Source of the DNA: Morella rubra
Lineage: Eukaryota > Streptophyta > Magnoliopsida > Fagales > Myricaceae
Assembly (NCBI GenBank): GCA_003952965.2
Contig: CM025853.1
Location: 11,169,187 to 11,233,186 of the forward strand
Reading direction: 5' to 3'
Length of the DNA stretch: 64,000 nt
Numbering within the stretch: the stretch's first letter is position 1; every line of letters begins with the position of its first letter. Shown here piece after piece: positions 12,887-22,483 of the stretch. The notes under the pieces were generated by a model, which searched no databases, had not been told where the DNA came from, and was given only the letters and a program-made list of their open reading frames with translations. Position numbers and translations under genes: made by a program.

Positions 12887-13752
12887 ATTTATTTTTGTGA
12901 AGGTTCTTAGAGGAATAGCTGCAGATTTATTGCAAAGACAAGTTTCCTTTCCGTGTACATAACTAACATGGAGATGGGTCTATTGCACTGCTTGGGAGGA
13001 AATGCACCCGAGATCGATGATTTCAAGCAAACCGATCGACTCATGTCCTTCAAATTTTTGGTTAGGAGAATTCTGTTTCTGTAAGCTCCAAATCTTGACA
13101 TTTCTACGTTTTGGCAGCTTGCAGACTACATATAGTTTTATGCCAGTGCGGCATCATGCATTAAATGTATCAAAATACGGATATGTAATTCTTTTGTTTT
13201 GGATTTGTTTATATCTTTGAGAATAATAGGTTCCTTTGCTTCTTTCCCCGATGTAACTGACATATTTTGTAGTTATTTTCGTAAAGCTGTTACAGATTGC
13301 CTTATGCCTTAGATGTTGAACAATAAGTGTACTCAATCTTCTGACTTGTATGAAATAATGAACCAAGGAAATAAATGAATAGAAATTAGCAGGCCAATTC
13401 GAAGTACAATTCACTCCTATGTATGCTACCATCAATGTACTAATTTGAAACTACATGGAAAATGAACCTCACAGAAGGCTAGAATTCACCACTGTTAAGT
13501 AAGAAAGAAAACAAACCAATCGCTCCTCTCTCTGTTGAGTCATGCCAGGGTTCCTACCCTCCCTTCTCTTATCAGTACATCTCCAGTTGACCCCTCCCTC
13601 ATCTCCACCTCCTCACACTAATCACTTTTCCCTCTACCCCCTCTCTTCCATACTCTGATCTACTTATTAACTATCCTCGCCATCCTTCTTACCCTACCCT
13701 CCTGTACCTCTGGTTCCTTGCTTCTCCCTTTCTCTGTCACCTCTGTCCCCTG
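12887..13752 (+). other. Flippase 3' region and pyrimidine-rich stretch
   Basis: The likely 3' UTR follows the stop at 12884-12886. AATAAA-like signals are at about 13369 (AAATAAATG). From about 13510 to 13750 the plus strand is strongly C- and T-rich, which suits the leader of the LINE fragment that follows. No protein gene is seen. Confidence 0.4.
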
Positions 13753-14092
13753 CTATTGACGAGCTGATTGAAAGCACTAAAGACCTGGGGTGGGGAGACC
13801 TACCCCTCAAGCTGACTGTTGCCCAACCAGAGCCCACTGTGTCTCTCTGAAGAAATTGGCTGGCAAAGTTATCGCCCAGAAACCCTTGAACAACAATGTG
13901 ATACAAGCGGCCCTTTGGGAAAGCCTGGAGTTTTGTACGGGGCTTTGCTTATAGAAGATGTTACCATAATACTTTTCTATTCCATTTCACCAGTGAAGTG
14001 GATAGGGAGAAGGTATTTCTATCTTGCCCCTGGAATGTGCAGGGCTACCTCCTAGTCCTGAAACCATGGAACCCAGATTATACATTTCAGGA
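13753..14092 (+). mobile_element. LINE ORF1 fragment (DUF4283-like)
   Basis: It starts with a DELIESTKDLGW-like peptide typical of plant L1 ORF1. It then shows, in shifting frames, NTFLFHFTSEVDREKVF followed by SCPWNVQGYLLVLKPWNP (about 13955-14080), the hallmark end of the DUF4283 nucleic-acid-binding region of plant L1 elements. The frame is broken in at least two places. It ends abruptly where flippase-like sequence begins. Confidence 0.75.
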
Positions 14093-14094
14093 AA

Positions 14095-14590
14095 TGTGTT
14101 GAAATGTGTACGCTTCTTTGTGTGGGTTTTGAACTGGCAGATGCCACTATCAGTCAGCTGCTTGACATTTACAAAAATCTGCTTCTGGCAAGGCAATCAA
14201 GGCTGGTACATATTCCTGTTGGTATGTGAAGCCAAAAACTACTCTGGCTCAACTGTCTACAAGGTCTTTCCTAAAGCCTGTGCACCGCCTCATGTTACAG
14301 CTTACTTCTCACACTAGAGCTCTGGACATCTCTTCCTCCTACCACATTTCGCTGACGCAGCCATGCAAAGGCAGTTTTTCCCCCACGTATCCTCATATGG
14401 TACAGCGGAAAAGCAAGAACCGGCAATCAAATGACCCAGAGTATTGTGTTCTGGCAGGGCCAAGATTATTAAGGCCCAGAACGGGACAAAAGTAGGTTTC
14501 ATTTCCCTTTTGGAGCAACAGCCAAAACCATCGAGAGAAACCTGAAGCCCTGATGAACTCATTTTCACGGATTTCTTGCAAAGGGTAACT
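14095..14590 (+). pseudogene. Diverged copy of the flippase last exon
   Basis: It aligns by eye with 12390-12947. Shared peptides include a [13 protein letters not shown] equivalent (FVWVLNWQMPLS), WYIFLL, TVYKVF.KACAP, and further on FSPTYPHMVQ (against [10 protein letters not shown]) and LLRPRT (against SLRPTT). The match continues past the flippase stop into the 3' UTR (TTTCTTGCAAAG near 14570). It is clearly more diverged than the exon-2 duplication, has several stops, and lies between two LINE pieces. Confidence 0.75.
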
Positions 14591-14609
14591 GTCCATGAGT
14601 TCTAACCGG

Positions 14610-14873
14610 GAGCATCTTTGCACAGTGTTCTCCGACAGTGCATCAATGGAAGGCGGTATATGTTTCGTCGAGGTGCAAATATGGCAGCGCACCATCTCGC
14701 TAGTTGGGCTGCTTCTAGAATACTTCCTGGAGGCTACGTCTTTGATCCGGAGCAACTTGAAGACTTGACTTGGTTGTACGCTGGTGTATATCCTTCTTAG
14801 CTTTGCTGTTTTTTTGTTTCTTTTCTTCTTGCTTTCTTTTCCTCTCCTGTCTTTTATTTCAAAAAAAAAAAAA
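14610..14873 (+). mobile_element. LINE 3' end (RNase H C-terminus plus poly-A)
   Basis: The frame 14618-14800 ends with RRGANMAAHHLASWAA, the characteristic end of the RNase H domain of plant L1-type LINEs, followed by a stop, a T-rich 3' UTR and a 13-A tail at about 14861-14873. Together with the ORF1 fragment at 13753 it brackets the flippase exon copy. Confidence 0.7.
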
Positions 14874-15578
14874 CTGGAAGCTCAAGACATTTGTGTTGAA
14901 CATATCCATTTCAAACCCATTTCAATTATTTGTTTCTGTACTATGATGCATGTAATTCAGCTTGATTTGCACTTGCAGGAGTGAGATTAACGGTGGGTTT
15001 GGCACTAGTCCATGTTGTTTCCAAATTTGCTCACAATGATTCCTAGATGGGCTTTTAAGAATATTGATGCTCATGGGATCCTCATTTCTCTGCTTCACTA
15101 TCCTGCTTTGAGACACTTCTGAATGGTTTCAGTTGCATCAATTGCAGAAGCTTTATATTTCTTTAAGCAAAATACAAATTTAAGTGTTATTTGATTGCAG
15201 TTTAGTTGCAGGAAATTTTACATGATCCCAAAATCTTCCCTCTCTTCCAAGCCAAGAAACCAAACTAGGATGAAGAAGTAGCCTCCTGAAAGCCTTAACA
15301 AAGCAATGAGCTTGTTCTCTCCATGGACTTGATCTCATTCAACATATTCCTGCCTTCTTTAACCCAGAATGAGCTTTATTTCCGAATGAGTTGGTTTTCT
15401 GAAGGAAGAAATGGCAGTCCTGAACCATTAAACCCAAAGCTGATTCCTGGATCTTATGACTAAAATCTACATATAAACCTCTAAAAGTAGTCGAAAAGAG
15501 ATGATTCTTTTGTAGCAATAAGAATGAACATGTCATACTCGAATTAGAAGGAAAAATTAACATACAAATAAACATTGG
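14874..15578. other. Spacer with the 3' UTR of the CML gene
   Basis: No gene is seen. The part next to 15579 is expected to hold the 3' UTR of the minus-strand calmodulin-like gene. Confidence 0.4.
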
Positions 15579-16061
15579 TCAGGACAAAGCGAGGCCTAGG
15601 AAACCTGAGGCAGACTTCGCCATTACAGTGGCAAATTCATTAAAGCTAATGACACCATCGCCGTCAACATCAGCCTCTTTTATCATCTCCGTGAGCTCCC
15701 TATACGTTAGTGGCTGACCCATTTTGGCCATGGAACCTGCCAGCTCAGCCGCGGTTATGTAGCCGTTGCCATCTCTGTCGAACGAACGAAATACCTCCAA
15801 CAGTTGCTCTTGATTTATCAATATTTCTTCATTCATGTCAGGCAATATGGCATTGATGAACTCATCAAACTCAACCGAGCCATTGCCGTTTGAGTCCATG
15901 TTGGTTAATAGCACATGTATTTGGTCGCCTGAGGGCTTGAGTCCTAAGGACCTTAGGAGTGCCGCAAGCTCCAGCATGGTCAAGCTACCATCTGAGTCCA
16001 TGTCAAATCTTGCAAAAATATCTTTCAATTGACTAAGTTGATCAACTTTAAGAGGCGCCAT
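15579..16061 (-). CDS. Calmodulin-like Ca2+ sensor, CML15/16-like
   Basis: A 160-residue single-exon protein with four EF-hands, the usual length for this CML subgroup. The loops are at about residues 20-31 (DMDSDG), 56-67 (DSNGNG), 95-106 (DRDGNG) and 131-142 (DVDGDG). Each has acidic or polar residues at positions 1, 3, 5 and 12, so all four can bind Ca2+. The stretch SLGLKPSGDQIHVLL between hands 1 and 2 and MGQPLTYRELTEMIKEA before hand 4 are typical of CML15/16. Such proteins change shape on binding Ca2+ and act on partner proteins in the cytosol or nucleus; the partners cannot be told. There is no signal peptide or lipid site. The ATG at 16061 gives MAPLKVDQLSQLK, which aligns with family starts. 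The frame is intact. Confidence 0.93.
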   Translation of the reverse strand: MAPLKVDQLSQLKDIFARFDMDSDGSLTMLELAALLRSLGLKPSGDQIHVLLTNMDSNGNGSVEFDEFINAILPDMNEEILINQEQLLEVFRSFDRDGNGYITAAELAGSMAKMGQPLTYRELTEMIKEADVDGDGVISFNEFATVMAKSASGFLGLALS

Positions 16062-16082
16062 TTTTCTACTAAAGCAGAAGCA

Positions 16083-16109
16083 GAAGAAGAAGAAGAAGAA
16101 GAAGAAGAA
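16083..16109. repeat. (GAA)n microsatellite in the CML leader
   Basis: About nine GAA units lie 22 bases upstream of the CML start codon. On the coding strand this is a CTT/TTC run inside the probable 5' UTR, a common feature of plant leaders. Confidence 0.85.
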
Positions 16110-18065
16110 CGATTAGGGGTAATGGCTAATAGATGAGAATGCCTGGATGGTGGAGGCAGATCAGGACTGAGGAGAGATTGGTGCTGTGTTCTGGTACTAT
16201 GGGGGTGGAGGTGTAGTGGGTTGTCATGGGTATGAGGTTGAATTTTGTTTCATTGGGAATACTTTACGGACAGCCAGCGCGTCGGTGGGTTTGTTTTTGT
16301 TTTTTTTGTGGAAGGGGAATCTATAAGCATGCTCTGTTTTTTCTGCGAGCTTTCGTGGAAGCTCAAATAGTACGGTTTTAAATGGCAGCGTGCACAATTA
16401 TTTAGGGTTTATCATATTTGCTGAGTAAAGCTCATTCACTTTATATATATATATATTTTTTTCTAAGTGCTCATTTACTTTATATCAATTGTCAAGTATT
16501 TGAAAAAAGAAGAAGACCCTACTAGATTCAACTCTTGTTGTATTTTTTTTTTTTAAATTGATCTACCTACACTCCAATTCGAAAGATGTGTTGAATGAGT
16601 ATTTTAAATTTTTTAAAATACTATATAAAGGCCTAATTTTTTTATTTCTTTTAAAGCATAAGAATAGAGGTTGAATAGTATTTTTTTTTTTTTTGAATTT
16701 AAAAGTGATAGAAGATCTAATCCATGTTTGAAGTTAAAGCAAATGAGATAGAGATGTAATAATAAAAACTATTTAGAAATACGTTATGTGCAAAATTGAA
16801 TTCTTTGATATTGGAAAATGAGACTTTAAACGTGTATTTTCTTTAATATTGTTTTGATGTGGTATATGGGCAATTTTACAAATTTTGGTAATATGGAATT
16901 GTTGGGATTTCATGAACTAAATATTTAGCTTGATACAGTGGACTGTTAAAATTTATTTTTGGAGCATACTGTAAAAACTATTATTGTGCTTGTGATATGT
17001 GTCTTCGTATACCCCTAGTGCTATGTTGTGGTCTGTGTGGCATACCCCTCATGATTTTCCTATGTCGTGTAACTTTGGATATTTTTGTTAGAACTTATAT
17101 TTTTTAGATTTAGTATGACTCACAATATTTTGTTCTTGACTTCAATTTATTGTGATAAAATTGTGATTTTTCCAAACTTCATTGACTAACTATTTACTGA
17201 GTTAGTAAAATGCTAATGTTATTTTCAAGACTCGGTTTTAAGGATTGATGTTAGTCTGGTCCGGCGCTTTAAAGGGGTCTTATATATATATAAGTCAAAC
17301 CCCTCGGCAGTGGAAGGCTCCGGTAATCGTGCTATGGGATTACACACTGGAAAAGTATTATTGTCAACCATGCATGTTCCCTACAACTCGTTGAAGGTGG
17401 ATCCATCACCCAAAGGGTCCCATGAAATTTTTTTTTATTTTTTAATGGATTTGAAAATGCTAAGTAGTAATGACAGCAGAATCATGGATGGAGACATTGG
17501 GGCTAGCGTGCAAAGCAGCTGTTTCCCGAGTTGAACGGCACCACCCCCATGTCTGATTCTGAGAGAAAAAAAAAGTGTGAGAGAGAGAGAGGTGTCTCCC
17601 AAACCTCCTCCCTTAGGGTAGCCACCCCTATGTTTGTAGAGGGCGGTCCTAGCGGAGGTGGATTCTAGCACTGGCCTTTTCTCCTTTGTGGCTACTGCCC
17701 AAGCAGCTCTCTCTCTCTCTCACCTCTCTCTAGATGGTCCAGGCCCAGCCAGAACTTAGCCTAAGGCCCACCAGAAGCATGATGTAAGAGGTCAGTGGAG
17801 AGTGATAATCTACCAAACCACCAGGGATTAAGCTTCTTAATTACCACTAAGCTAACCCCTCTGGTGTGTTTTCAACCACTAAATAGTTCGTCGCAGGAAG
17901 GCTTACATTAGCGGCCAATATCCAGTGTGTGGTCCTTGTAAGAGACTGAAAGCCAAAACGCTCGGAATTTTTCACACCCTAAATTCAGAAATTGTTATTT
18001 GATGAAAGAATTATTATTAAAAAAAAAAAAATTGGTTGAAGGCCAAGACAATTTGTTCAGCCATT
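16110..18065. other. CML promoter side and unclassified repeats
   Basis: The CML promoter should lie in the first few hundred bases. 16440-17250 is AT-rich with poly-T runs. 17260-17900 has a different texture: GC-richer, with TATATATATATA at 17281 and GA/CT runs at 17578-17592 and 17708-17730. It looks like part of a repeat, but I could not find its ends or assign a family. No gene is seen. Confidence 0.35.
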
Positions 18066-18877
18066 TAGGGATGTGCAACAACAGTGGCAGTGGCGGCTAT
18101 GCCTTCCACCACCACTGCCACTGTATGGACGGTTGTCCAAAAATAGACACTGTAACCGGCACCTAACGGTGACGGTTTTGACAGTGGCGGAAGCGGTAGC
18201 GGTTACCGCTACCCAAACCAGATATGCAAAAAAAAAAAAAATTAACGAAACCAGAAATTACCCAACAATTGTTTACAGTCAATCCAATATTTTCAAATCG
18301 CATTCAAAATCAACCCAAATCGGCAAATCCCAAAACAAAATCAATCAAACAATTTTCAAATCGCATTCAAAATCAACTTAATCAAGTATCAACCAGTCAA
18401 AAAAACTACCAAATCTATAAATCCCAAAACTAAATCAACCCAACAACGAATCAAAGCAACCATATCGTAGAGGGAAAAGAGAGAGAGAAAAAGCAAAGCA
18501 TAGGCTAGAGAGAGAGAGAGAAGCGAGAGATCTTCGTCTGCTGTAGAGGCACAGTGATTGTGAAGATCATCGATGATGGTGGAGGAGATAGGCGCTGTCG
18601 GGGAGGGGGAAAGAAGAACAGAGAAATTTTGAGGGAGGGGGTTGCCATCTACAAAAATGGGAACTGGGAAGGAGAGAGGGAGAGAAACGTCGTCGTTTGT
18701 ATAAAATAAATGAAAAAAAAAATTAAAACGTTTTACCGCTACTGTCGAAATTCTCACCCCACGGTAAAATCTGGCACTGTTACCAGTGCTGCTATGGGAC
18801 GGGGAGCGGCTTGCAGCACCGATATTGGAGGTGGTGCCAGTAAACCGGCACACCGCCGATACCGGTGCACAGCCATA
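18066..18877. mobile_element. Non-autonomous hAT-like element with GC-rich ends
   Basis: The left end TAGGGATGTGCA and the right end, read on the other strand as TATGGCTGTGCA, match at 10 of 12 bases. Subterminal regions on both sides are rich in ACCGCTACC/GGCGGT-type motifs, like the better-defined element at 22537-23300. The middle is AT-rich with a purine run. No matching 8-bp target duplication was found, so the ends are provisional. The long minus-strand frame here (18389-18967) looks like a by-product of the repeat. Confidence 0.5.
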
Positions 18878-19175
18878 TGCTACTCCAAGATGGGGAGCGC
18901 CCAACTTCCCAAAGCACTCTTGTCTATCCAAATTTTGAGACCGTACCCCCATTTTTTTTGTGTTCATTTTTCTTTAATCTTCTTTTTTACTCTCCCATTA
19001 AAATTGGGTGTACTTTTTCTCAATCTATAAACGTTAAGAAATTAGGTTTTAGAACGGGCGAAATTCAATAACAAATAGGGCTGATAAAGCAATAACACGG
19101 CAGGGATCAATAGTGACAACATTTATTCTTATTAAATGGTTATGTGTGAAAATGTAAGTGTATAGAATAATTAAT

Positions 19176-19567
19176 GGGATAAATACACTTTTCGCTCGTC
19201 AACTATAAAATGTTTGATACATTATATTTTTTAACTATCAATTTTATATAATTTGGATCCTAATTAATTTTTTTTTTCTCAAATTAGAATGAAATGACAA
19301 TAATGTTCCTAAACGCACTTTGCATTCATTCATATTATATCGTAGACATTGTTGCCAATTCATTAAGTCATTAAGGATAGTATCGTTATTTTAAGTGTAA
19401 AAAACTCATTTTCGTCTAATTTGATGGGAAAAAAATTTACGGAATGTACAAGGTATCTAACATTGATAGTTGAACGATGAAACGTGTCAAAATTGAAAGT
19501 TTTATGGTGTATTGAAATGTGTTTGTTAAGCCCCTTATAGGTGATGGGTGAAAAATGTATCTATCCC
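19176..19567. mobile_element. Mutator-type MITE, family 1, copy 2
   Basis: A 392-bp element, starting GGGATAAATACACTTTTCGC and ending with the inverted version (GGGATAGATACATTTTTCAC on the other strand). It is flanked by a perfect 9-bp duplication ATAATTAAT (19167-19175 and 19568-19576). It is the same family and almost the same size as the copy at 215-608. Confidence 0.87.
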
Positions 19568-19576
19568 ATAATTAAT

Positions 19577-20252
19577 ATTGCAACGTGTTAGATAAATAAA
19601 AACAAACTGCCTTGCACTGTCACATAATATTCTCCAAATTAACAAAAACATATAGGTAAAAGTTGAATAGGTGCTAAAAGGAAATTGAAAACAAGAATTT
19701 TAGATTGTTCATGATTATTATATATGTTCTTCTCTCATTGAACAGATCAAGCCCCAAATTTATTAATTTTTTTTTCTTGTATGCATGAAATGTCATAATG
19801 ATAGTAGAGATTGAGTCACTTTTGTTCCCAACAAAGAAGATATTGTTCTTATAATATGATCTTTTTTCCTCCTGAGAATTATAAGCATAAGCTTTGACAA
19901 ATTAAAAGTTGGATAACCTGAAAATGGACCAAGAGATTCAATCAAATCAATACATAAAATCCATAACCAAACTCAACCCCAAATAATTAAAAACACTCTT
20001 TGTTTGTTCATCCACTTTATGATCAACCTACAGAATCTCTTCTGGAACCAACATGTATTGTCAAATGCAAGACTCAAAAGTTCAAAAATCCGAAAACCAT
20101 AAGAAAAGTCTCTTACAACTTCAATTCAAAAGCCATTTCTGCACTAAAACCAATATACAATTGTTACAGCTTGTATGCAGGCCCGATGCCATTCTAAACT
20201 GGCAGGTGTGCGTATATCTGGCCTGACTTCCAAAAAGCCCACCACGTACCAA
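19577..20252. other. Spacer, no gene seen
   Basis: AT-rich DNA. The part next to 20253 probably holds the 3' UTR of the minus-strand small membrane protein gene. Confidence 0.4.
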
Positions 20253-20630
20253 TTAACCCTGAGGGGGATGTTGAACGTCGCCATCTTTGACCTTGCAATC
20301 ATTGCTTTCTCTGCCAAAGGCCATCGTCTTTGCTCCAACATCAACATCACCAGCCATGCACTGCCGGCACTTTCGCTTCGCCCATCCAAAGCAGCCTGCA
20401 TCGCTGACAATCTCCAGTGGGGTAACTGAGTCTCTTGCTCTTCTCGCACACAGTCTTCCCAAAACGCACGACAGAATTGCGAGAACCGTTAGGACTGATA
20501 TCACTGCAAAGAATGGGCCAATAGACCCAGAAGACTGCCAGGCATTGGTTGTCACAGCTTGAGGACTAGTCAGGGTTTCTCCTGGCTGTTGCTGCTGCTG
20601 CTCAGGAAGCGCTGATGATGTTGTGGCCAT
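20253..20630 (-). CDS. Small single-pass membrane protein, function unknown
   Basis: About 125 residues from the ATG at 20630, preferred over an in-frame ATG at 20648 because its context is GCCATGG. The N-terminal third is rich in Q, S and T, with a run of five Q. A single hydrophobic segment follows (SIGPFFAVISVLTVLAILSC, about residues 36-55) with a conserved-looking GRLCARR after it. The tail has CFGW, a basic KRKCRQC cluster and a lysine/aspartate-rich end. I recognise the general layout (WQSSGSIGPFFAVISVL, then a Cys-rich basic tail) from uncharacterised plant proteins but know no function. The basic residues after the membrane segment suggest that the C-terminus faces the cytosol. There are no obvious introns and the frame is intact. 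Confidence 0.7.
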   Translation of the reverse strand: MATTSSALPEQQQQQPGETLTSPQAVTTNAWQSSGSIGPFFAVISVLTVLAILSCVLGRLCARRARDSVTPLEIVSDAGCFGWAKRKCRQCMAGDVDVGAKTMAFGRESNDCKVKDGDVQHPPQG

Positions 20631-20648
20631 GGCTGTGAATAATTGCAA

Positions 20649-21904
20649 GTAGAAACAGGTCTATTGGATAGAAATATATCACTGAAGCAGTCGTGTTTTG
20701 AGTGGTTGTTGCCTTTTTAGCCGCCCATAGGTGCATGAATGAGTGGAAGCCAACACGGAAAGGGCTAAAGGAGAGAAGGCCTTTTATCCGTTTTCACTTT
20801 GATCATAGTTTTCCATGCTTGCATTTGCTGGGTCTGGACAAAAAGCCGTCTTTTTTCATGTAAAGAGCGCAAAAGATTCCTAAGATAAAGTGAATGTCAT
20901 GTGTGTGGTTCCATCTTTCTTTATTTCTCGTATCTTTACCCATTAGCCTAAGCCTGGAGAAAAGCAAAAACAAGTACACACAAAAGAAGAAGAAATAATT
21001 GTTGTCCTTATCACGATCGGAAAACAACAAATTAAAGGGCATGAGCAAACATCCCTCTCTAAACCACTCTTGATAGCACGAGATATACTTAAAATTGCGT
21101 GGATTTAAGGATTTTTATAACGAGCAAAAAACAGCGTTAGTCATATTTGCGCCTTAACTTTAAAAGGATTAATCAATATTGCTTTTGAACCCTTTTAGAT
21201 CATTCTAAAGTTTAATATAACTTATTAAAATGTCAATATGAGACTTAACCTTTTTATAGAACTCATTTTTCACTCCACGTGAAGTTTGAGATATCGCAAT
21301 ATAATATTTCAAATTCAATTCCCCTAAAGATTAGATCCGTAATTTAAATGGAGAATTGTAAGCTGTGGACTGTCACACTAGCTTCTTTAACATTCACCTG
21401 TGCTGTACACGGTTTCTAATCCAAAAAGGAAACCCGAAGTAATAAAAATTATTTAATAGTAGGACCAAATCCTATGGTGCTAAAAATTCACCCAAAAAAG
21501 AAATGGATGCCAGCTACATAGTAAAATCTTTTTGAGTTATTAAACAAATGGAATCTAATCTTTTTATAGTAATGACTTGGGAACTAAAAAGATATAAAAG
21601 CATATCCTATCGTGTAATCTAGCCATGGGATTAAATAATTAGAACCACTCAAATACCCTGCAGAATCTTTATTGGAGAGACAAAAATATATTGTTTTCTT
21701 TTTAAAGTGTTAGGAGCAGTATTAGTTCTGAGGGTCTACCATTACTACTAATAATGTTAAAATTTTAGGGTAAAATTTTAAGAGTTGGTAAAAAGGTGAA
21801 AAGAGAGAGTGAAAAAATAAAAAAAGTTTGTGAAAAAGTGAAGAAAGAGAAATTTTGTAATGATGATGAAATTTTAGGAGTTAAAATTTTGGTTTGTCAA
21901 ACAC
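20649..21904. other. Promoter side of the small membrane protein gene and AT-rich spacer
   Basis: No gene is recognised. Open frames here are short and have no domain. 21700-21900 (repeating AAATTTTA and GTGAAAAA phrases) looks like an old AT-rich transposon remnant. Confidence 0.35.
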
Positions 21905-22264
21905 CATGGTACATGAACCCTCTAACTACGAGAGTCTCGATATTTTGCACTTCAATTTATTATTTTTATCATTGCACCTACTAATTATTGATTTCAAACA
22001 CTTTGCACTTTCCTTTAAAAATTTCGGTTAATTTGGATAGAAAATGATTTTTGATATGCGAAATGACAATTTTATCCCTATAAATTTTTTTGGTAGTGAC
22101 CATTTTATGAGGGTAAAATCGTAATTTTAAAGACAAAAAAAATAAATAAATTTTAGGTGTAAAAATCTATAGTTAGTGAGTGCAATGTGACAAAAATAAT
22201 AGACAGAGATGTAAAATATTGAAACTTTCAAAGTTAAAGGGTGCAAAATATATTTATACCCCTT
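21905..22264. mobile_element. MITE remnant, related to family 1
   Basis: The left arm (21905-22020) and the right arm (about 22130-22264) are imperfect inverted repeats built from the same phrases as family 1 (ATTTTGCACTTC, TCATTGCACCTACTAA and their complements). The ends are not clean and no target duplication was found. The LINE at 22291 begins just beyond it. Confidence 0.5.
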
Positions 22265-22483
22265 TTTGATTTTAAGTAATATTAAACATTAACCCCACAA
22301 TCCTCAATAGATTGCTCCTAGCAAGCCCCTGAGCGAATAAGCTCTTTCACTTCCCTGCCTGGCTGTAGGCCCCCCTTGGTTTCTTTTTGTCGTCTTTCTC
22401 TTTCTATTCTTGGCCGTTTCTTCATCGGCCTCTTTGAGGATTCTGTTTTGTCTTCTTGTGTGATAGAGTAGTTCTTGGTACGA

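Noticed and set aside
18389-18967. A 192-codon minus-strand frame
   Set aside because: It lies inside the hAT-like repeat, is made of low-complexity S, L and F stretches, and shows no domain; it is a by-product of GC-rich repeat motifs.
20803-21048. An 81-codon minus-strand frame next to the small membrane protein gene
   Set aside because: Poly-F and poly-L low complexity and no resemblance to known proteins; probably promoter DNA.
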